The notes beneath the pieces are model-generated. The model worked only from the letters and a program-made list of their open reading frames with translations. It was not told the DNA's origin and did no database searches. Shown one piece after another: positions 44,515-53,528 of a DNA stretch of 64,000 bases (the first letter of the stretch is position 1; every line of letters begins with the position of its first letter). Location of the stretch: the NCBI GenBank assembly GCA_022794265.1, contig JAAWEK010000030.1, forward strand, positions 1 to 64,000. Reading direction: 5' to 3'. A program made the translations under genes and the position numbers. The DNA comes from Lachnospiraceae bacterium. Lineage in GTDB: Bacteria; Bacillota; Clostridia; Lachnospirales; Lachnospiraceae.

Positions 44515-45738
44515 TTGAAGATCTATGATGAACTGGTTGCCCGGGGCCTGATTGCACAGGTTACGGATGAAGAAGAAATTAAAGAACTGATTAACAACGG
44601 AAAGGCTACGTTTTATATTGGTTTTGACCCTACCGCTGAATCCCTGCATGTGGGACATTTTATGGCATTATGTCTGATGAAACGTCTGCAGATGGCGGGA
44701 AATAAACCGGTGGTGTTACTGGGCGGCGGAACCGGATATATCGGAGACCCGTCCGGCAGAACCGATATGCGGAGCATGATGACGCCGGAAACTATTCAGC
44801 ACAATTGCGAATGTTTTAAAAAACAGATGGAGCGTTTTATCAATTTTGGTGAGGGCGGCGCAATTGCTGTCAATAATGCAGACTGGCTTTTAAAATTAAA
44901 TTATGTAGAATTACTTCGGGAAGTAGGAGCCTGCTTCTCGGTTAATAATATGCTTCGTGCGGAATGTTACAAGCAGAGAATGGAAAAGGGATTATCCTTT
45001 TTAGAATTTAATTACATGATTATGCAGTCTTATGATTTTTATCATTTATTTCAGGAATATGGATGTAACATGCAGTTTGGTGGTGATGACCAGTGGTCCA
45101 ATATGCTGGGCGGTACCGAACTGATTCGAAGGAAGCTGGGGAAAGATGCGTATGCAATGACGATTACCCTTCTGATGAATTCCGAAGGCAAAAAGATGGG
45201 AAAAACCGCCAATGGTGCAGTGTGGCTGGATGCTAACAAAACTTCGCCGTTTGAATTTTTCCAGTATTGGAGAAATGTATCTGACCGGGACGTATTAAAA
45301 TGTATCCGTATGCTGACATTTCTGCCGTTAGAGCAGATTGAGGAAATGGACCAGTGGGAAGGAGCAAAACTGAACGAAGCCAAGGAAATACTGGCATATG
45401 AACTGACGAAACTGGTGCATGGGGAAGAAGAAGCGGAAAAAGCGAAAACAGCTTCTCATGCCCTGTTTGCAGGCGGAAGCGACGATTCAAATATGCCGAC
45501 CACAGAAATAGAGGCCGATACACTGACAAACGGTGAAATCGGAATCATGGATTTAATGGTACTCTGCAAACTGGCAGCTTCCAAAAGCGAAGCCAGAAGA
45601 CTGGTTCAGCAGGGTGGAGTCTTTGTCAATGATGCAAAGGCAGAAACCATTGATTATAAAGTTACGGAAGCTATGCTAAAAGAAGGAGTCAAAATACGAA
45701 AAGGCAAGAAGACATTTCATAAGGCTGTTTACAAATAA
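44515..45738 (+). CDS. tyrS: tyrosyl-tRNA synthetase
   Basis: A 407-residue class I synthetase. TTG 44515 is preferred: GGAGG at 44502-44506 lies eight bases before it, and M-K-I-Y-D-E-L-x-A-R-G-L is the usual start in relatives. The ATG at 44500 overlaps the ribosome site. The HIGH motif is H-V-G-H near residue 45, the tyrosine-binding region includes G-G-D-D-Q-W, the KMSKS loop is K-M-G-K-T near 233, and an S4 RNA-binding domain forms the C-terminus. It charges tRNA-Tyr. The upstream tyrosine T-box confirms function and regulation. Confidence 0.96.
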   Translation: MKIYDELVARGLIAQVTDEEEIKELINNGKATFYIGFDPTAESLHVGHFMALCLMKRLQMAGNKPVVLLGGGTGYIGDPSGRTDMRSMMTPETIQHNCECFKKQMERFINFGEGGAIAVNNADWLLKLNYVELLREVGACFSVNNMLRAECYKQRMEKGLSFLEFNYMIMQSYDFYHLFQEYGCNMQFGGDDQWSNMLGGTELIRRKLGKDAYAMTITLLMNSEGKKMGKTANGAVWLDANKTSPFEFFQYWRNVSDRDVLKCIRMLTFLPLEQIEEMDQWEGAKLNEAKEILAYELTKLVHGEEEAEKAKTASHALFAGGSDDSNMPTTEIEADTLTNGEIGIMDLMVLCKLAASKSEARRLVQQGGVFVNDAKAETIDYKVTEAMLKEGVKIRKGKKTFHKAVYK

Positions 45739-45754
45739 TATAAATAAAAAAGAT

Positions 45755-45779
45755 ACGGACTGCATCTGCGGTCCGTTTT
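45755..45779 (+). terminator. terminator after tyrS
   Basis: ACGGAC (45755-45760) pairs with GTCCGT (45771-45776), followed by a T4 run. Confidence 0.6.
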
Positions 45780-45821
45780 CAGCAGATGATTATTAGAAAA
45801 ATTTTGGAAAGGAAGATAAAG

Positions 45822-46292
45822 ATGTCAGCAGAGAAGGCAAGAGAGCATCTGTTTCAATATGATATGGGGGACAGAATCATAGAATTTAACGAGTCCAGCG
45901 CCACGGTGGAACTGGCGGCTCAGGCTATTGGTTGTGAAGAAGCCATGATTGCAAAAACTATTTCTTTTTATGTAGATGAAGGAGCAGTATTAATTGTGGC
46001 GGCGGGAGATACTAAAATTGATAATCCGAAATTTAAGGCTTACTTTGGGTGTAAGGCAAAAATGATTCCGGCAGCAGAGGTAGAAGCGGCAGTAGGACAT
46101 GCACCGGGAGGCGTTTGTCCTTTTGGCGTGAAAGAAGGTGTGAAGGTCTATCTGGATGATTCTTTAAAGCGGTTCGAAGTTGTTTATCCTGCTGCCGGTT
46201 CCGCAAACAGTGCAGTAAAAATGACGCTGGAAGAATTGGAACGGGCATCGGAGTCGTCATCATGGATTGATATATGTAAATATAAGGAATGA
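45822..46292 (+). CDS. YbaK/EbsC-type aminoacyl-tRNA deacylase-like protein
   Basis: A 156-residue protein; ATG 45822 follows GGAAGATAAAG (an in-frame ATG at 45786 lacks a ribosome site). The fold signature of the YbaK/ProX editing family is present: A-K-T-I-S-F-Y near residue 46, A-A-G-D-T-K-I-D near 59, H-A-P-G-G-V-C-P-F-G near 95 and Y-L-D-D-S-L near 113. Such proteins hydrolyse mischarged aminoacyl-tRNAs in trans; the exact amino acid is unclear. Placement between tyrS and a ribosome-directed GTPase-nuclease gene, nine bases apart, puts it in a translation-quality cluster. Confidence 0.9.
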   Translation: MSAEKAREHLFQYDMGDRIIEFNESSATVELAAQAIGCEEAMIAKTISFYVDEGAVLIVAAGDTKIDNPKFKAYFGCKAKMIPAAEVEAAVGHAPGGVCPFGVKEGVKVYLDDSLKRFEVVYPAAGSANSAVKMTLEELERASESSSWIDICKYKE

Positions 46293-46301
46293 GGATACGC
46301 G

Positions 46302-48962
46302 ATGAGTGAAACTTCAGATAATCTGGTACTGGGACTTCTGGCCCATGTAGATGCGGGAAAGACTACATTGTCGGAAGCCATGCTTTATTTATGCGGAAAC
46401 ATCCGGAAAATGGGACGGGTGGATAACGGAGATGCGTATCTGGATACTGATATCCAGGAGAGGGAGCGGGGAATTACTATTTTTTCAAAACAGGCACTGC
46501 TTTCATTGGGAAAGAAGAAAGCTGCTCTGTTAGATACACCGGGACATGTGGATTTTTCGGCAGAAATGGAACGTACATTACAGGTATTGGACTATGGTAT
46601 TTTGATAATCAATGCTCTGGACGGTGTTCAGGGGCATACCCGGACGCTGTGGAAATTACTGACACGGTATCAGATACCCACGTTTATTTTTATAAACAAA
46701 ATGGACCGGCCGGAAGCAGACCGGAACAAACTGTTAAAAGAACTGAAAGAGACTTTGGACGACAGATGTGTGGAGTTTGACGGAGAGCGGATGGAAAACT
46801 GGAAGCCGGAGCGGATGGAGCAGATTGCATTATCCGATGAAGTATTGATGGAGAAATATCTGGAAAACGGAGAATTTCAGACAGAAGATGTTCAGAAGAT
46901 GATTAAAAATCGGAAACTGTTTCCTTGTTATTTTGGTTCCGCATTGAAATTAGAGGCCATTGATGTATTTTTGAAAGGACTGGAGTTATATACAAAAGCG
47001 AACAGTTATGGAGAAAATTTCGGAGCCAAGGTATATAAAATATCCAGGGATGAGCAGGGAAACCGTTTGACTTATATGAAGATTACCGGTGGAGTTTTAA
47101 GAGTGAAAGAACGGCTGGGAGAAGATAAAATTAACCAGATTCGGATTTATTCTGGAAAACGGTATGAAACGGCGGAAGAAGTCCGGGCAGGAGATGTCTG
47201 TGCCGTTTTGGGACCAGAAGGGACACGTCCGGGACAGGGTCTGGGGGCAGAGCCGGATTCAGAATTACCTCTGTTAGAGCCGGTACTTACCTATCAGGTT
47301 CTGCTGCCGGAGGATTGCAATAGGAACGGGATACTGCAGAAATTAAAACAGATGGAAGAGGAAGCACCGGAGCTCCATGTTCTGTGGAATGAAAAAACTG
47401 CAGAAATACAGGTACAGCTTATGGGAGAAGTACAGATTGATGTATTAAAGCGTATGATTTATGAGCGGTATGGTATAAGGGTGGGGTTTGGAACCGGAAA
47501 TATTGTTTATAAAGAAACTATTGCAGGCACGGTGGAAGGCGTCGGGCATTTTGAACCATTGAAGCATTATGCAGAGGTGCATCTGATTCTGGAACCGGGA
47601 GAACCGGGTAGCGGACTTCAGTTTGACACCAATGTCAGTGAAGACAGTCTGGACAAAAACTGGCAGCGTTTAATACTGACTCATTTGGAGGAAAAACAGC
47701 ATAAAGGGGTTCTTACCGGGTCGGATATTACGGATATGAAAATAACGCTGGCAGCAGGAAAAGCCCATCTGAAACATACAGAGGGCGGAGATTTTCGGCA
47801 AGCCACCTATCGCGCAGTCCGGCAGGGACTGATGGAGGCTGAAAGTATTTTATTGGAACCGTACTATGAATTCCGGATGGAAATTCCTCAGGAAAGTATC
47901 GGCCGGGCCATGACGGATATTGAGAGGATGCATGGAACCTGTGAATCTCCGGATACTGCGGGTGGAATGGCAGTATTGACTGGTACCGCTCCGGTTTCTG
48001 CCATGAGTGGATATCAGACGGAAATCACTTCTTATACCAGGGGAACCGGAAGGATATTCTGTGCATTAAAGGGATATGCACCCTGCCGGAATCCGGAAGA
48101 GGTAATAGAAAAAATCGGATATCATGCGTCAGGAGATATGGAAAATCCTTCTTCATCCGTTTTCTGTGCCCATGGTGCAGGTTTTGTGGTGGAATGGAAT
48201 GAAGTGAAAAAATATATGCATTTGGAAAGCGTATTGCCGGATTACCTGGGAGATTCCGGTTATCCGGCAGATGAACCAGACAGATCCGCTGTCAACCGCA
48301 AACAGGGGAGAGTAAGCAGTTCTATTGTAAGCGACGACGAACTGAAAGCAATTTTTGAACGGACGTACGGTCCGGTAAAGCAGCGGGAGACAAACCGGCC
48401 GAAACGTGTGGTATTTCAGCCGAAAGAAACGGAATATAAAGGAAAGTCTGATAAAAAAAATATAGAAGAATATTTATTGGTTGACGGTTATAATGTAATA
48501 TATGCCTGGGAGGATTTGAGAGAACTGGCAGAAGTTAATATGGATGCGGCAAGGGACCGCCTGCTGGATATTATGTGCAATTATCAGGGATACCGGCAAT
48601 GCAACCTTATTGTAGTATTTGATGCCTATAAGGTCCGGGGATTTCAGGGAGAAGCAACCCGGTATCACAATATTGAAGTAGTATTTACAAAAGAAGCGGA
48701 AACTGCCGACCAGTATATAGAAAAACTGGCCCACAATTTTGGAAGGAAATACAGGGTCACAGTGGCTACTTCCGATGGACTTGAGCAGATTATTATCATG
48801 GGACAGGGGTGCAGTCTGCTTTCATCCAGAGAATTAAAATTGGAAGTGGAGCGTCTGAACCAGCAGATTCGTGAGGAATATCTGGAGAAACAGGAGAAAA
48901 ATCATAATTATCTGCTGGATCATGCAGACGATTTGGTCAGGGATTACGGGAACAGGTCGTAG
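46302..48962 (+). CDS. TetM/EF-G-like translation GTPase fused to a Rae1/YacP-type NYN nuclease domain
   Basis: An 886-residue protein after GAGGATACGCG. The GTPase has G1 A-H-V-D-A-G-K-T-T near residue 14, G3 D-T-P-G-H near 78 and G4 N-K-M-D near 130, with EF-G domains II-V to about 650 as in ribosomal protection proteins. After a linker (650-725) comes a NYN/PIN-like domain: L-L-V-D-G-Y-N-V-I-Y-A-W, V-V-F-D-A-Y-K-V, T-A-D-Q-Y-I-E-K and V-A-T-S-D-G-L-E-Q, the pattern of YacP. In Bacillus subtilis, YacP (Rae1) is a ribosome-dependent A-site endoribonuclease. The fusion implies that the GTPase delivers the nuclease to the ribosomal A site. Tetracycline protection is not implied. Confidence 0.9.
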   Translation: MSETSDNLVLGLLAHVDAGKTTLSEAMLYLCGNIRKMGRVDNGDAYLDTDIQERERGITIFSKQALLSLGKKKAALLDTPGHVDFSAEMERTLQVLDYGILIINALDGVQGHTRTLWKLLTRYQIPTFIFINKMDRPEADRNKLLKELKETLDDRCVEFDGERMENWKPERMEQIALSDEVLMEKYLENGEFQTEDVQKMIKNRKLFPCYFGSALKLEAIDVFLKGLELYTKANSYGENFGAKVYKISRDEQGNRLTYMKITGGVLRVKERLGEDKINQIRIYSGKRYETAEEVRAGDVCAVLGPEGTRPGQGLGAEPDSELPLLEPVLTYQVLLPEDCNRNGILQKLKQMEEEAPELHVLWNEKTAEIQVQLMGEVQIDVLKRMIYERYGIRVGFGTGNIVYKETIAGTVEGVGHFEPLKHYAEVHLILEPGEPGSGLQFDTNVSEDSLDKNWQRLILTHLEEKQHKGVLTGSDITDMKITLAAGKAHLKHTEGGDFRQATYRAVRQGLMEAESILLEPYYEFRMEIPQESIGRAMTDIERMHGTCESPDTAGGMAVLTGTAPVSAMSGYQTEITSYTRGTGRIFCALKGYAPCRNPEEVIEKIGYHASGDMENPSSSVFCAHGAGFVVEWNEVKKYMHLESVLPDYLGDSGYPADEPDRSAVNRKQGRVSSSIVSDDELKAIFERTYGPVKQRETNRPKRVVFQPKETEYKGKSDKKNIEEYLLVDGYNVIYAWEDLRELAEVNMDAARDRLLDIMCNYQGYRQCNLIVVFDAYKVRGFQGEATRYHNIEVVFTKEAETADQYIEKLAHNFGRKYRVTVATSDGLEQIIIMGQGCSLLSSRELKLEVERLNQQIREEYLEKQEKNHNYLLDHADDLVRDYGNRS

Positions 48963-49003
48963 GCCATTGACTGAATTATATTGTAAAGGAAGGTTTCGGT
49001 TTC

Positions 49004-49699
49004 ATGAATGAAGAGATGTGTATAAAACCCATTGCCCATATATATAATGATTATACTGAAAAGTTTGGTATTCCCAGGCAAAGCGGCATTGTAGCAGACG
49101 TGGAATCAAAAATAATTTTCACTCCGGAATACCGGGATATCAATGCGGTAAGAGGAATGGAAGGCTATTCTCATATCTGGTTGCTCTGGGGATTCAATGA
49201 AAACGGTCAGCAACTGGGGGAATGGTCTCCTACGGTACGGCCGCCAAGACTTGGAGGAAATACCAGAATTGGGGTTTTTTCCACCCGTTTTCCGTTTCGT
49301 CCCAACTCTCTGGGACTTTCTTCCGTATGTCTTACGGGAATAGAAACAGAGGGGAAAGAAGCACCGGTTTTAACAGTAACAGGTGCGGACATTAAAAACG
49401 GAACTCCGGTATATGATATAAAGCCGTATATCACATATTGCGACTGTCATCCCGAGGCATGTTCCGGATTTGCAGAACAGGTGAAAGATTATCGTTTGCA
49501 GCCGGTAATTAGTCAGGAACTTCTGGAACGGATACCGCCCGGGAAAAGAGCTGCCGTTACGGGAATACTGGCACAGGATCCCAGACCGGGTTACCAGCAG
49601 AATGAAGACAGGATTTATGGATTCCGGTTTGCAGATATGAATATTAAGTTTATAGTAGAGGGAGACAGGATAATTGTAAAAGAGGTTGCAATCACCTAG
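49004..49699 (+). CDS. trmO: TrmO/TsaA-type tRNA N6-threonylcarbamoyladenosine methyltransferase
   Basis: A 231-residue protein with AAGGAAGG upstream. The TsaA fold is recognisable from P-I-A-H-I-Y-N-D-Y at the N-terminus, G-M-E-G-Y-S-H-I-W-L-L-W near residue 50, the SAM-binding region P-P-R-L-G-G-N-T-R-I-G-V-F-S-T-R near 80, R-P-N-S-L-G-L-S near 102, and D-I-K-P-Y near 145. It methylates t6A37 in a subset of tRNAs. It is adjacent to the GTPase-NYN gene, a further translation-related neighbour. The length equals that of bacterial TrmO. Confidence 0.92.
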   Translation: MNEEMCIKPIAHIYNDYTEKFGIPRQSGIVADVESKIIFTPEYRDINAVRGMEGYSHIWLLWGFNENGQQLGEWSPTVRPPRLGGNTRIGVFSTRFPFRPNSLGLSSVCLTGIETEGKEAPVLTVTGADIKNGTPVYDIKPYITYCDCHPEACSGFAEQVKDYRLQPVISQELLERIPPGKRAAVTGILAQDPRPGYQQNEDRIYGFRFADMNIKFIVEGDRIIVKEVAIT

Positions 49700-49725
49700 T
49701 AAAATTTTTATCAGAAAGGAAAAAG

Positions 49726-49751
49726 GATATCACAGATAGTTGCGTGATATC
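49726..49751. repeat. 8-bp inverted repeat upstream of argC
   Basis: GATATCAC (49726-49733) and GTGATATC (49744-49751) are perfect complements with a 10-base spacer, ending 13 bases before the argC ATG. It could be an operator or an RNA hairpin near the ribosome site; it is not an ArgR box. Confidence 0.5.
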
Positions 49752-49764
49752 TATGGGAATCAGA

Positions 49765-50709
49765 ATGAAGAAGATATTTATAGACGGAAGCGAAGGAACT
49801 ACAGGATTAAGGATTCATGAGCGTTTTCAAAATCGTGAAGATATTGAGTTGCTTAAGATTTCTTCTGAACTTCGAAAGGATTTAAATGAAAGAAAACGCC
49901 TGATCAATGAATCGGATATAACCTTTTTATGTCTGCCGGATGGAGCAGCCAGAGAATCCGTATCATTGGTTGAAAACGAAAACGTAATTGTGATAGATAC
50001 GTCTACGGCTCACCGGACAGAGGAAGGCTGGGCCTACGGATTTCCGGAATTATCCAAAGAGCATGAAAATGCTGTACGTAACGGAAAGCGGATTGCGGTT
50101 CCCGGATGTCATGCCACTGGATTCATATCTCTTGTTTATCCGTTGATAACCGGAGGGATTATGGCGAAGGATTATCCGGTCAGCAGTTTTTCACTGACCG
50201 GATACAGCGGTGGAGGAAAGAAGATGATAGCGGAATATGAAGAAAATGACAGAGCTTCCGAATATGATGCACCAAGACAGTATGCGCTCTCCCAGCAGCA
50301 TAAGCATTTAAGGGAAATGCAGAAAATTACCGGTCTGCAGAAAATGCCACTGTTTTCACCTATAGTTGCGGACTATTATAGCGGTATGCTGGTTACGCTC
50401 CCGTTATATACGGATATGCTTACCGGCTGCCAGACACCAGAAGCTATTCAGGAATATTTTGAGAAATATTATGAAGGGCAGAAGTTTGTTCATGTGATGC
50501 CTTTGGGGGCCGAATCTGAATATAACGGGTTGCTTTCAGGAAACAGCTGCAGTGGATGGGACGGACTGAGGATTTATGTTACCGGTAATGAGGACAGGGT
50601 TTTAGTGATGTCACAGTTTGACAATCTGGGTAAAGGTGCTTCCGGGGCTGCAATTCAGTGCTTAAATCTGGTGATGGGCTGTGAAACGGATAAGGGGTTA
50701 AATGTTTAA
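49765..50709 (+). CDS. argC: N-acetyl-gamma-glutamyl-phosphate reductase, short type 2
   Basis: A 314-residue protein starting M-K-K-I-F-I-D-G-S-E-G-T-T-G-L-R-I, the type-2 ArgC opening. ATG 49753 and GTG 49744 are in-frame alternatives and no site is strong. The catalytic Cys lies in V-P-G-C-H-A-T-G near residue 115, and S-G-G-G-K-K-M-I lies near 150. It reduces N-acetylglutamyl phosphate to the semialdehyde in arginine synthesis using NADPH. It is a single gene here, without the rest of the arg pathway. Confidence 0.93.
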   Translation: MKKIFIDGSEGTTGLRIHERFQNREDIELLKISSELRKDLNERKRLINESDITFLCLPDGAARESVSLVENENVIVIDTSTAHRTEEGWAYGFPELSKEHENAVRNGKRIAVPGCHATGFISLVYPLITGGIMAKDYPVSSFSLTGYSGGGKKMIAEYEENDRASEYDAPRQYALSQQHKHLREMQKITGLQKMPLFSPIVADYYSGMLVTLPLYTDMLTGCQTPEAIQEYFEKYYEGQKFVHVMPLGAESEYNGLLSGNSCSGWDGLRIYVTGNEDRVLVMSQFDNLGKGASGAAIQCLNLVMGCETDKGLNV

Positions 50710-50824
50710 GGTTTAAGAATGTAAATTTATATATGTATATAATATTTTAACCTGCACATATTAATAACATCTATTACTATGTTAACATGAAATGTAATTA
50801 ACAGAAAAGAATTGGAGGGACAGT

Positions 50825-51256
50825 ATGCAAAACGATACCATAGAGTTATTAAAGGAATGTAATGCAGGTGTAAAAACGGCAGTGAACAGTTTGAAAGAAG
50901 TAGAAGGACGAATTCAGCAACAGGAATTGAAAGAAATAATACAAAAGTCCATTGAGGAACATACAAAAATAGGTGATAAGACTCACGAACTGTTAAATGA
51001 ATACGGTGCATCTGAAAAAGACCCAAGTCCTATGGCAGATGCCATGTCATGGCTGAAAATCAATGTAAAATATTCCATTGACCCCACAGACCATGAAATC
51101 GCCAGTCTGATGGTTGACGGCTGTAACATGGGAATCAAATCGGTCAGCGAATATCTTAACCGATATGAAAAAGCGGATAATAAAGTTCGGGGCATGGTAC
51201 AGGATTTAGTTGAGTTAGAGAAAAAACTCACGGATCAGTTAAGACTTTATCTATAA
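50825..51256 (+). CDS. ferritin-like helical protein (DUF2383 type)
   Basis: A 143-residue, all-helical protein after GGAGGG. The four-helix pattern and the E-x-x-x-x-E-E-H/H-E metal-like residues (Q-K-S-I-E-E-H-T-K-I-G-D, later T-D-H-E-I-A-S-L) fit DUF2383-like ferritin-fold proteins. Their function is unproven; some are linked to spores or oxidative stress. It is a single gene with no functional neighbour. Confidence 0.75.
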   Translation: MQNDTIELLKECNAGVKTAVNSLKEVEGRIQQQELKEIIQKSIEEHTKIGDKTHELLNEYGASEKDPSPMADAMSWLKINVKYSIDPTDHEIASLMVDGCNMGIKSVSEYLNRYEKADNKVRGMVQDLVELEKKLTDQLRLYL

Positions 51257-51354
51257 GAAGGAACTGCGGATACAGGGAGCAAAATTTAGTCTGTCATGAT
51301 TGTATTCTTTGTGTTATACTATTGAAAAATTAATGGTATGAAATGAGGTATGTC

Positions 51355-52317
51355 ATGATAACCATAAGCGTATGTATGATAGTAAAGAATGAAGAAAAAG
51401 TTCTGGCAAGATGTCTGGATTCCTTAAAGGGAATTGCCGATGAAATCATTATTGTTGATACCGGTTCCAACGACAAGACCAGACAGATTGCTGCCGGTTA
51501 TACGGAAAAAATTTATGATTACAAGTGGGAAAATGATTTTGCAGCAGCAAGAAATTTTTCGTTTTCCAAAGCTACAGGACAATATATATATCAGGCGGAT
51601 GCGGACGAGGTCATCGATGAAGAAAACCGGCGGAAATTTATGCAGTTAAAAGAAATTCTGCTACCGGAAATAGATATTGTTCAGATGCTATATTCTGGCC
51701 AGTTAAATCAGGGGACGGTATATAATTTTGATGAAGAGTACCGGCCGAAGCTGTTTAAACGGCTGCGGGAATTTATATGGACAGACAGGGTTCATGAGTC
51801 GGTGCGGCTGATGCCGGTAGTATATGACAGCGAAATTAAAGTATTGCATTTGCCGGAACGGAATCATTCCAAACGGGACTTTTCGATTTTTGAAAACATG
51901 GGTGAAAACGGAGAGCGGTTATCAAAAAAACTCCACCATATGTATGCTCAGGAATTGTTTATTTCCGGTGAAGACAAAGATTTTCTTCCGGCAGAAAAGG
52001 TATACTGTAGTACATTTACGGATGACTCCAGGGATATGGATGAAAAAGCGGAAGCAGCCTGTGTTCTTGCAAGATGTAGCAGGATTAAAAATGATATTCC
52101 CATGTTTTTTAAATATGCATTAAAAAATATAGCTTCCGGTGGCTGTGCAGAAATGTGTTATGAACTGGGTATGTATTATTTTCAAATAGGTGATTTGAAA
52201 GAAGCAGAGACATGGTTTACAACTGCGGTGTCAGGAATAGAATCAATACTGGCGTTAAAGTATGCAGAAAAACTGGCGCCTGAAATGCTTGAAGCAATTA
52301 GGAATCAAAAACCGTAG
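51355..52317 (+). CDS. GT2 family glycosyltransferase with C-terminal TPR region
   Basis: A 320-residue protein; ATG 51355 is chosen because GAGGT lies five bases before it and relatives begin I-T-I-S-V-C-M-I-V-K-N-E-E. The GT-A core includes V-D-T-G-S-N-D-K-T near residue 38 and the Q-A-D-A-D-E metal/nucleotide-sugar motif near 80. Helical repeats fill 200-320, with a TPR-like E-L-G-M-Y-Y-F-Q-I-G-D-L-K-E-A-E. It resembles SunS-type or hyaluronan-like glycosyltransferases that modify proteins or oligosaccharides; the acceptor is unknown. It heads a three-gene operon. Confidence 0.88.
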   Translation: MITISVCMIVKNEEKVLARCLDSLKGIADEIIIVDTGSNDKTRQIAAGYTEKIYDYKWENDFAAARNFSFSKATGQYIYQADADEVIDEENRRKFMQLKEILLPEIDIVQMLYSGQLNQGTVYNFDEEYRPKLFKRLREFIWTDRVHESVRLMPVVYDSEIKVLHLPERNHSKRDFSIFENMGENGERLSKKLHHMYAQELFISGEDKDFLPAEKVYCSTFTDDSRDMDEKAEAACVLARCSRIKNDIPMFFKYALKNIASGGCAEMCYELGMYYFQIGDLKEAETWFTTAVSGIESILALKYAEKLAPEMLEAIRNQKP

Positions 52318-52335
52318 ATAGGAGGAAAAATCAAA

Positions 52336-52956
52336 ATGTCAGAAAAAGAACGTATGCTGGCAGGGGAGTTATATATTGCACAGGATGATGAACTGGCGGC
52401 AGATAACCGGCAGTCACGGAAACTTACCAGATTATTTAATTCCACTACGGAGGAACAGCAGGAATACAGAAAAGAACTGATTGCACAGTTGTTTGAGCAG
52501 GTGGGGAATAATTACTACATAGAACCTCCGTTTCGCTGTGACTATGGCTGTAATATTTCAATCGGAGATAATTTTTATGCTAATTATGATTGCATAATAC
52601 TGGATGTCAATAAGGTACATATCGGAAATAATGTATTCTTTGCACCACGGGTAAATATATTCACGGCTGGCCATCCCATATCAGCCGGTGTCAGAAACAC
52701 GTTGTTAGAGTACGGAAAACCTGTTACGATAGGAAACAATGTCTGGATTGGCGGAAATACCGTGATTAACCCGGGAATAACCATCGGAGATAATGTTGTG
52801 ATTGGCTCAGGTTCCGTGGTAACCAGGGATATTCCTTCCGGTGTGGTAGCGGCAGGAAATCCCTGTAAAGTAATTCGAAGCATAACAGAAGAAGATGAAA
52901 TTTACTGGGAAGACCAGCGCATAAAATACGAAGAAGCAAAAAGGAAGGAAACATGA
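52336..52956 (+). CDS. maa: maltose/galactoside O-acetyltransferase family protein
   Basis: A 206-residue hexapeptide-repeat (left-handed beta-helix) acetyltransferase with AGGAGG upstream. The Mac N-terminal domain (E-K-E-R-M-L-A-G-E-L-Y) is followed by helix coils I-G-D-N-F, I-G-N-N-V and I-G-G-N-T. The catalytic His lies in F-T-A-G-H-P near residue 113, and the trimer end is V-A-A-G-N-P-C-K-V-I-R. It transfers acetyl from acetyl-CoA to sugars. It is 18 bases behind the glycosyltransferase gene and overlaps the next gene by four bases, so probably acts on the same glycan pathway or in sugar detoxification. Confidence 0.92.
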   Translation: MSEKERMLAGELYIAQDDELAADNRQSRKLTRLFNSTTEEQQEYRKELIAQLFEQVGNNYYIEPPFRCDYGCNISIGDNFYANYDCIILDVNKVHIGNNVFFAPRVNIFTAGHPISAGVRNTLLEYGKPVTIGNNVWIGGNTVINPGITIGDNVVIGSGSVVTRDIPSGVVAAGNPCKVIRSITEEDEIYWEDQRIKYEEAKRKET

Positions 52957-53528
52957 ATAAAAAAAGTAATATCCGTTCAAACAAAAAAGTGGGAAAGAGT
53001 ATAATTTGTCTTGCTATTCTGATATTAATGACAGGAGCTGCCGGCTTAAGCGGATGCGGTAACAACGAAAACAAAAACAGGGACAGGAACTCCTCGTTGA
53101 AGGCAGAAGCTGTGTTTGACAGCTGTCCGGATGATTTGCAGCTGGATAAAATATTGGAGAAACTGACAGAGAATAATATATTTGAAGGAGAAATGGCAAA
53201 AGTAAGTCCTGCAGCTGTTTTGGAGTCCTACGGATTGAAGGAAGGAAAGGACGATACAGAAATTTATGTTTCTTATATGAGTACGGCAGCAAGGGCGGAT
53301 GAAATTACTGTAATAAAGAGCAGTAATCTGAAAGATGTGGAATCTCTGGCCCAACAATATATTGATAAACGAAAAAAAAGTTTTGAGAGTTATAAACCGG
53401 AAGAAGTAAAAAAACTAGATGATTATCTGACAGTGGCATATGGCGGTGACAGCGGAATTTATATCCTCTGTGTCTGTAGCGATAAAAAAGCCGCACTGTC
53501 GCTGATAGAGGCGGAATCGGTTCATTAA
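52953..53528 (+). CDS. DUF4358 lipoprotein
   Basis: A 191-residue protein with a basic N-terminus, hydrophobic core (about residues 16-31) and lipobox L-S-G-C. The mature part matches DUF4358, a small clostridial surface-lipoprotein family of unknown role: G-L-K-E-G-K-D-D-T-E-I-Y-V-S-Y and A-A-R-A-D-E-I-T-V-I, then Y-I-L-C-V-C. ATGA overlap with the acetyltransferase gene shows co-translation. Its stop codon shares two bases (TTAA) with the stop of the converging SDR gene. Confidence 0.88.
   Translation: MNKKSNIRSNKKVGKSIICLAILILMTGAAGLSGCGNNENKNRDRNSSLKAEAVFDSCPDDLQLDKILEKLTENNIFEGEMAKVSPAAVLESYGLKEGKDDTEIYVSYMSTAARADEITVIKSSNLKDVESLAQQYIDKRKKSFESYKPEEVKKLDDYLTVAYGGDSGIYILCVCSDKKAALSLIEAESVH

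Noticed and set aside
46302-48962. Tetracycline resistance gene tetM
   Set aside because: The GTPase resembles the ribosomal protection family, but the C-terminal NYN nuclease and the translation-gene setting indicate a chromosomal translation factor, not an acquired resistance gene.
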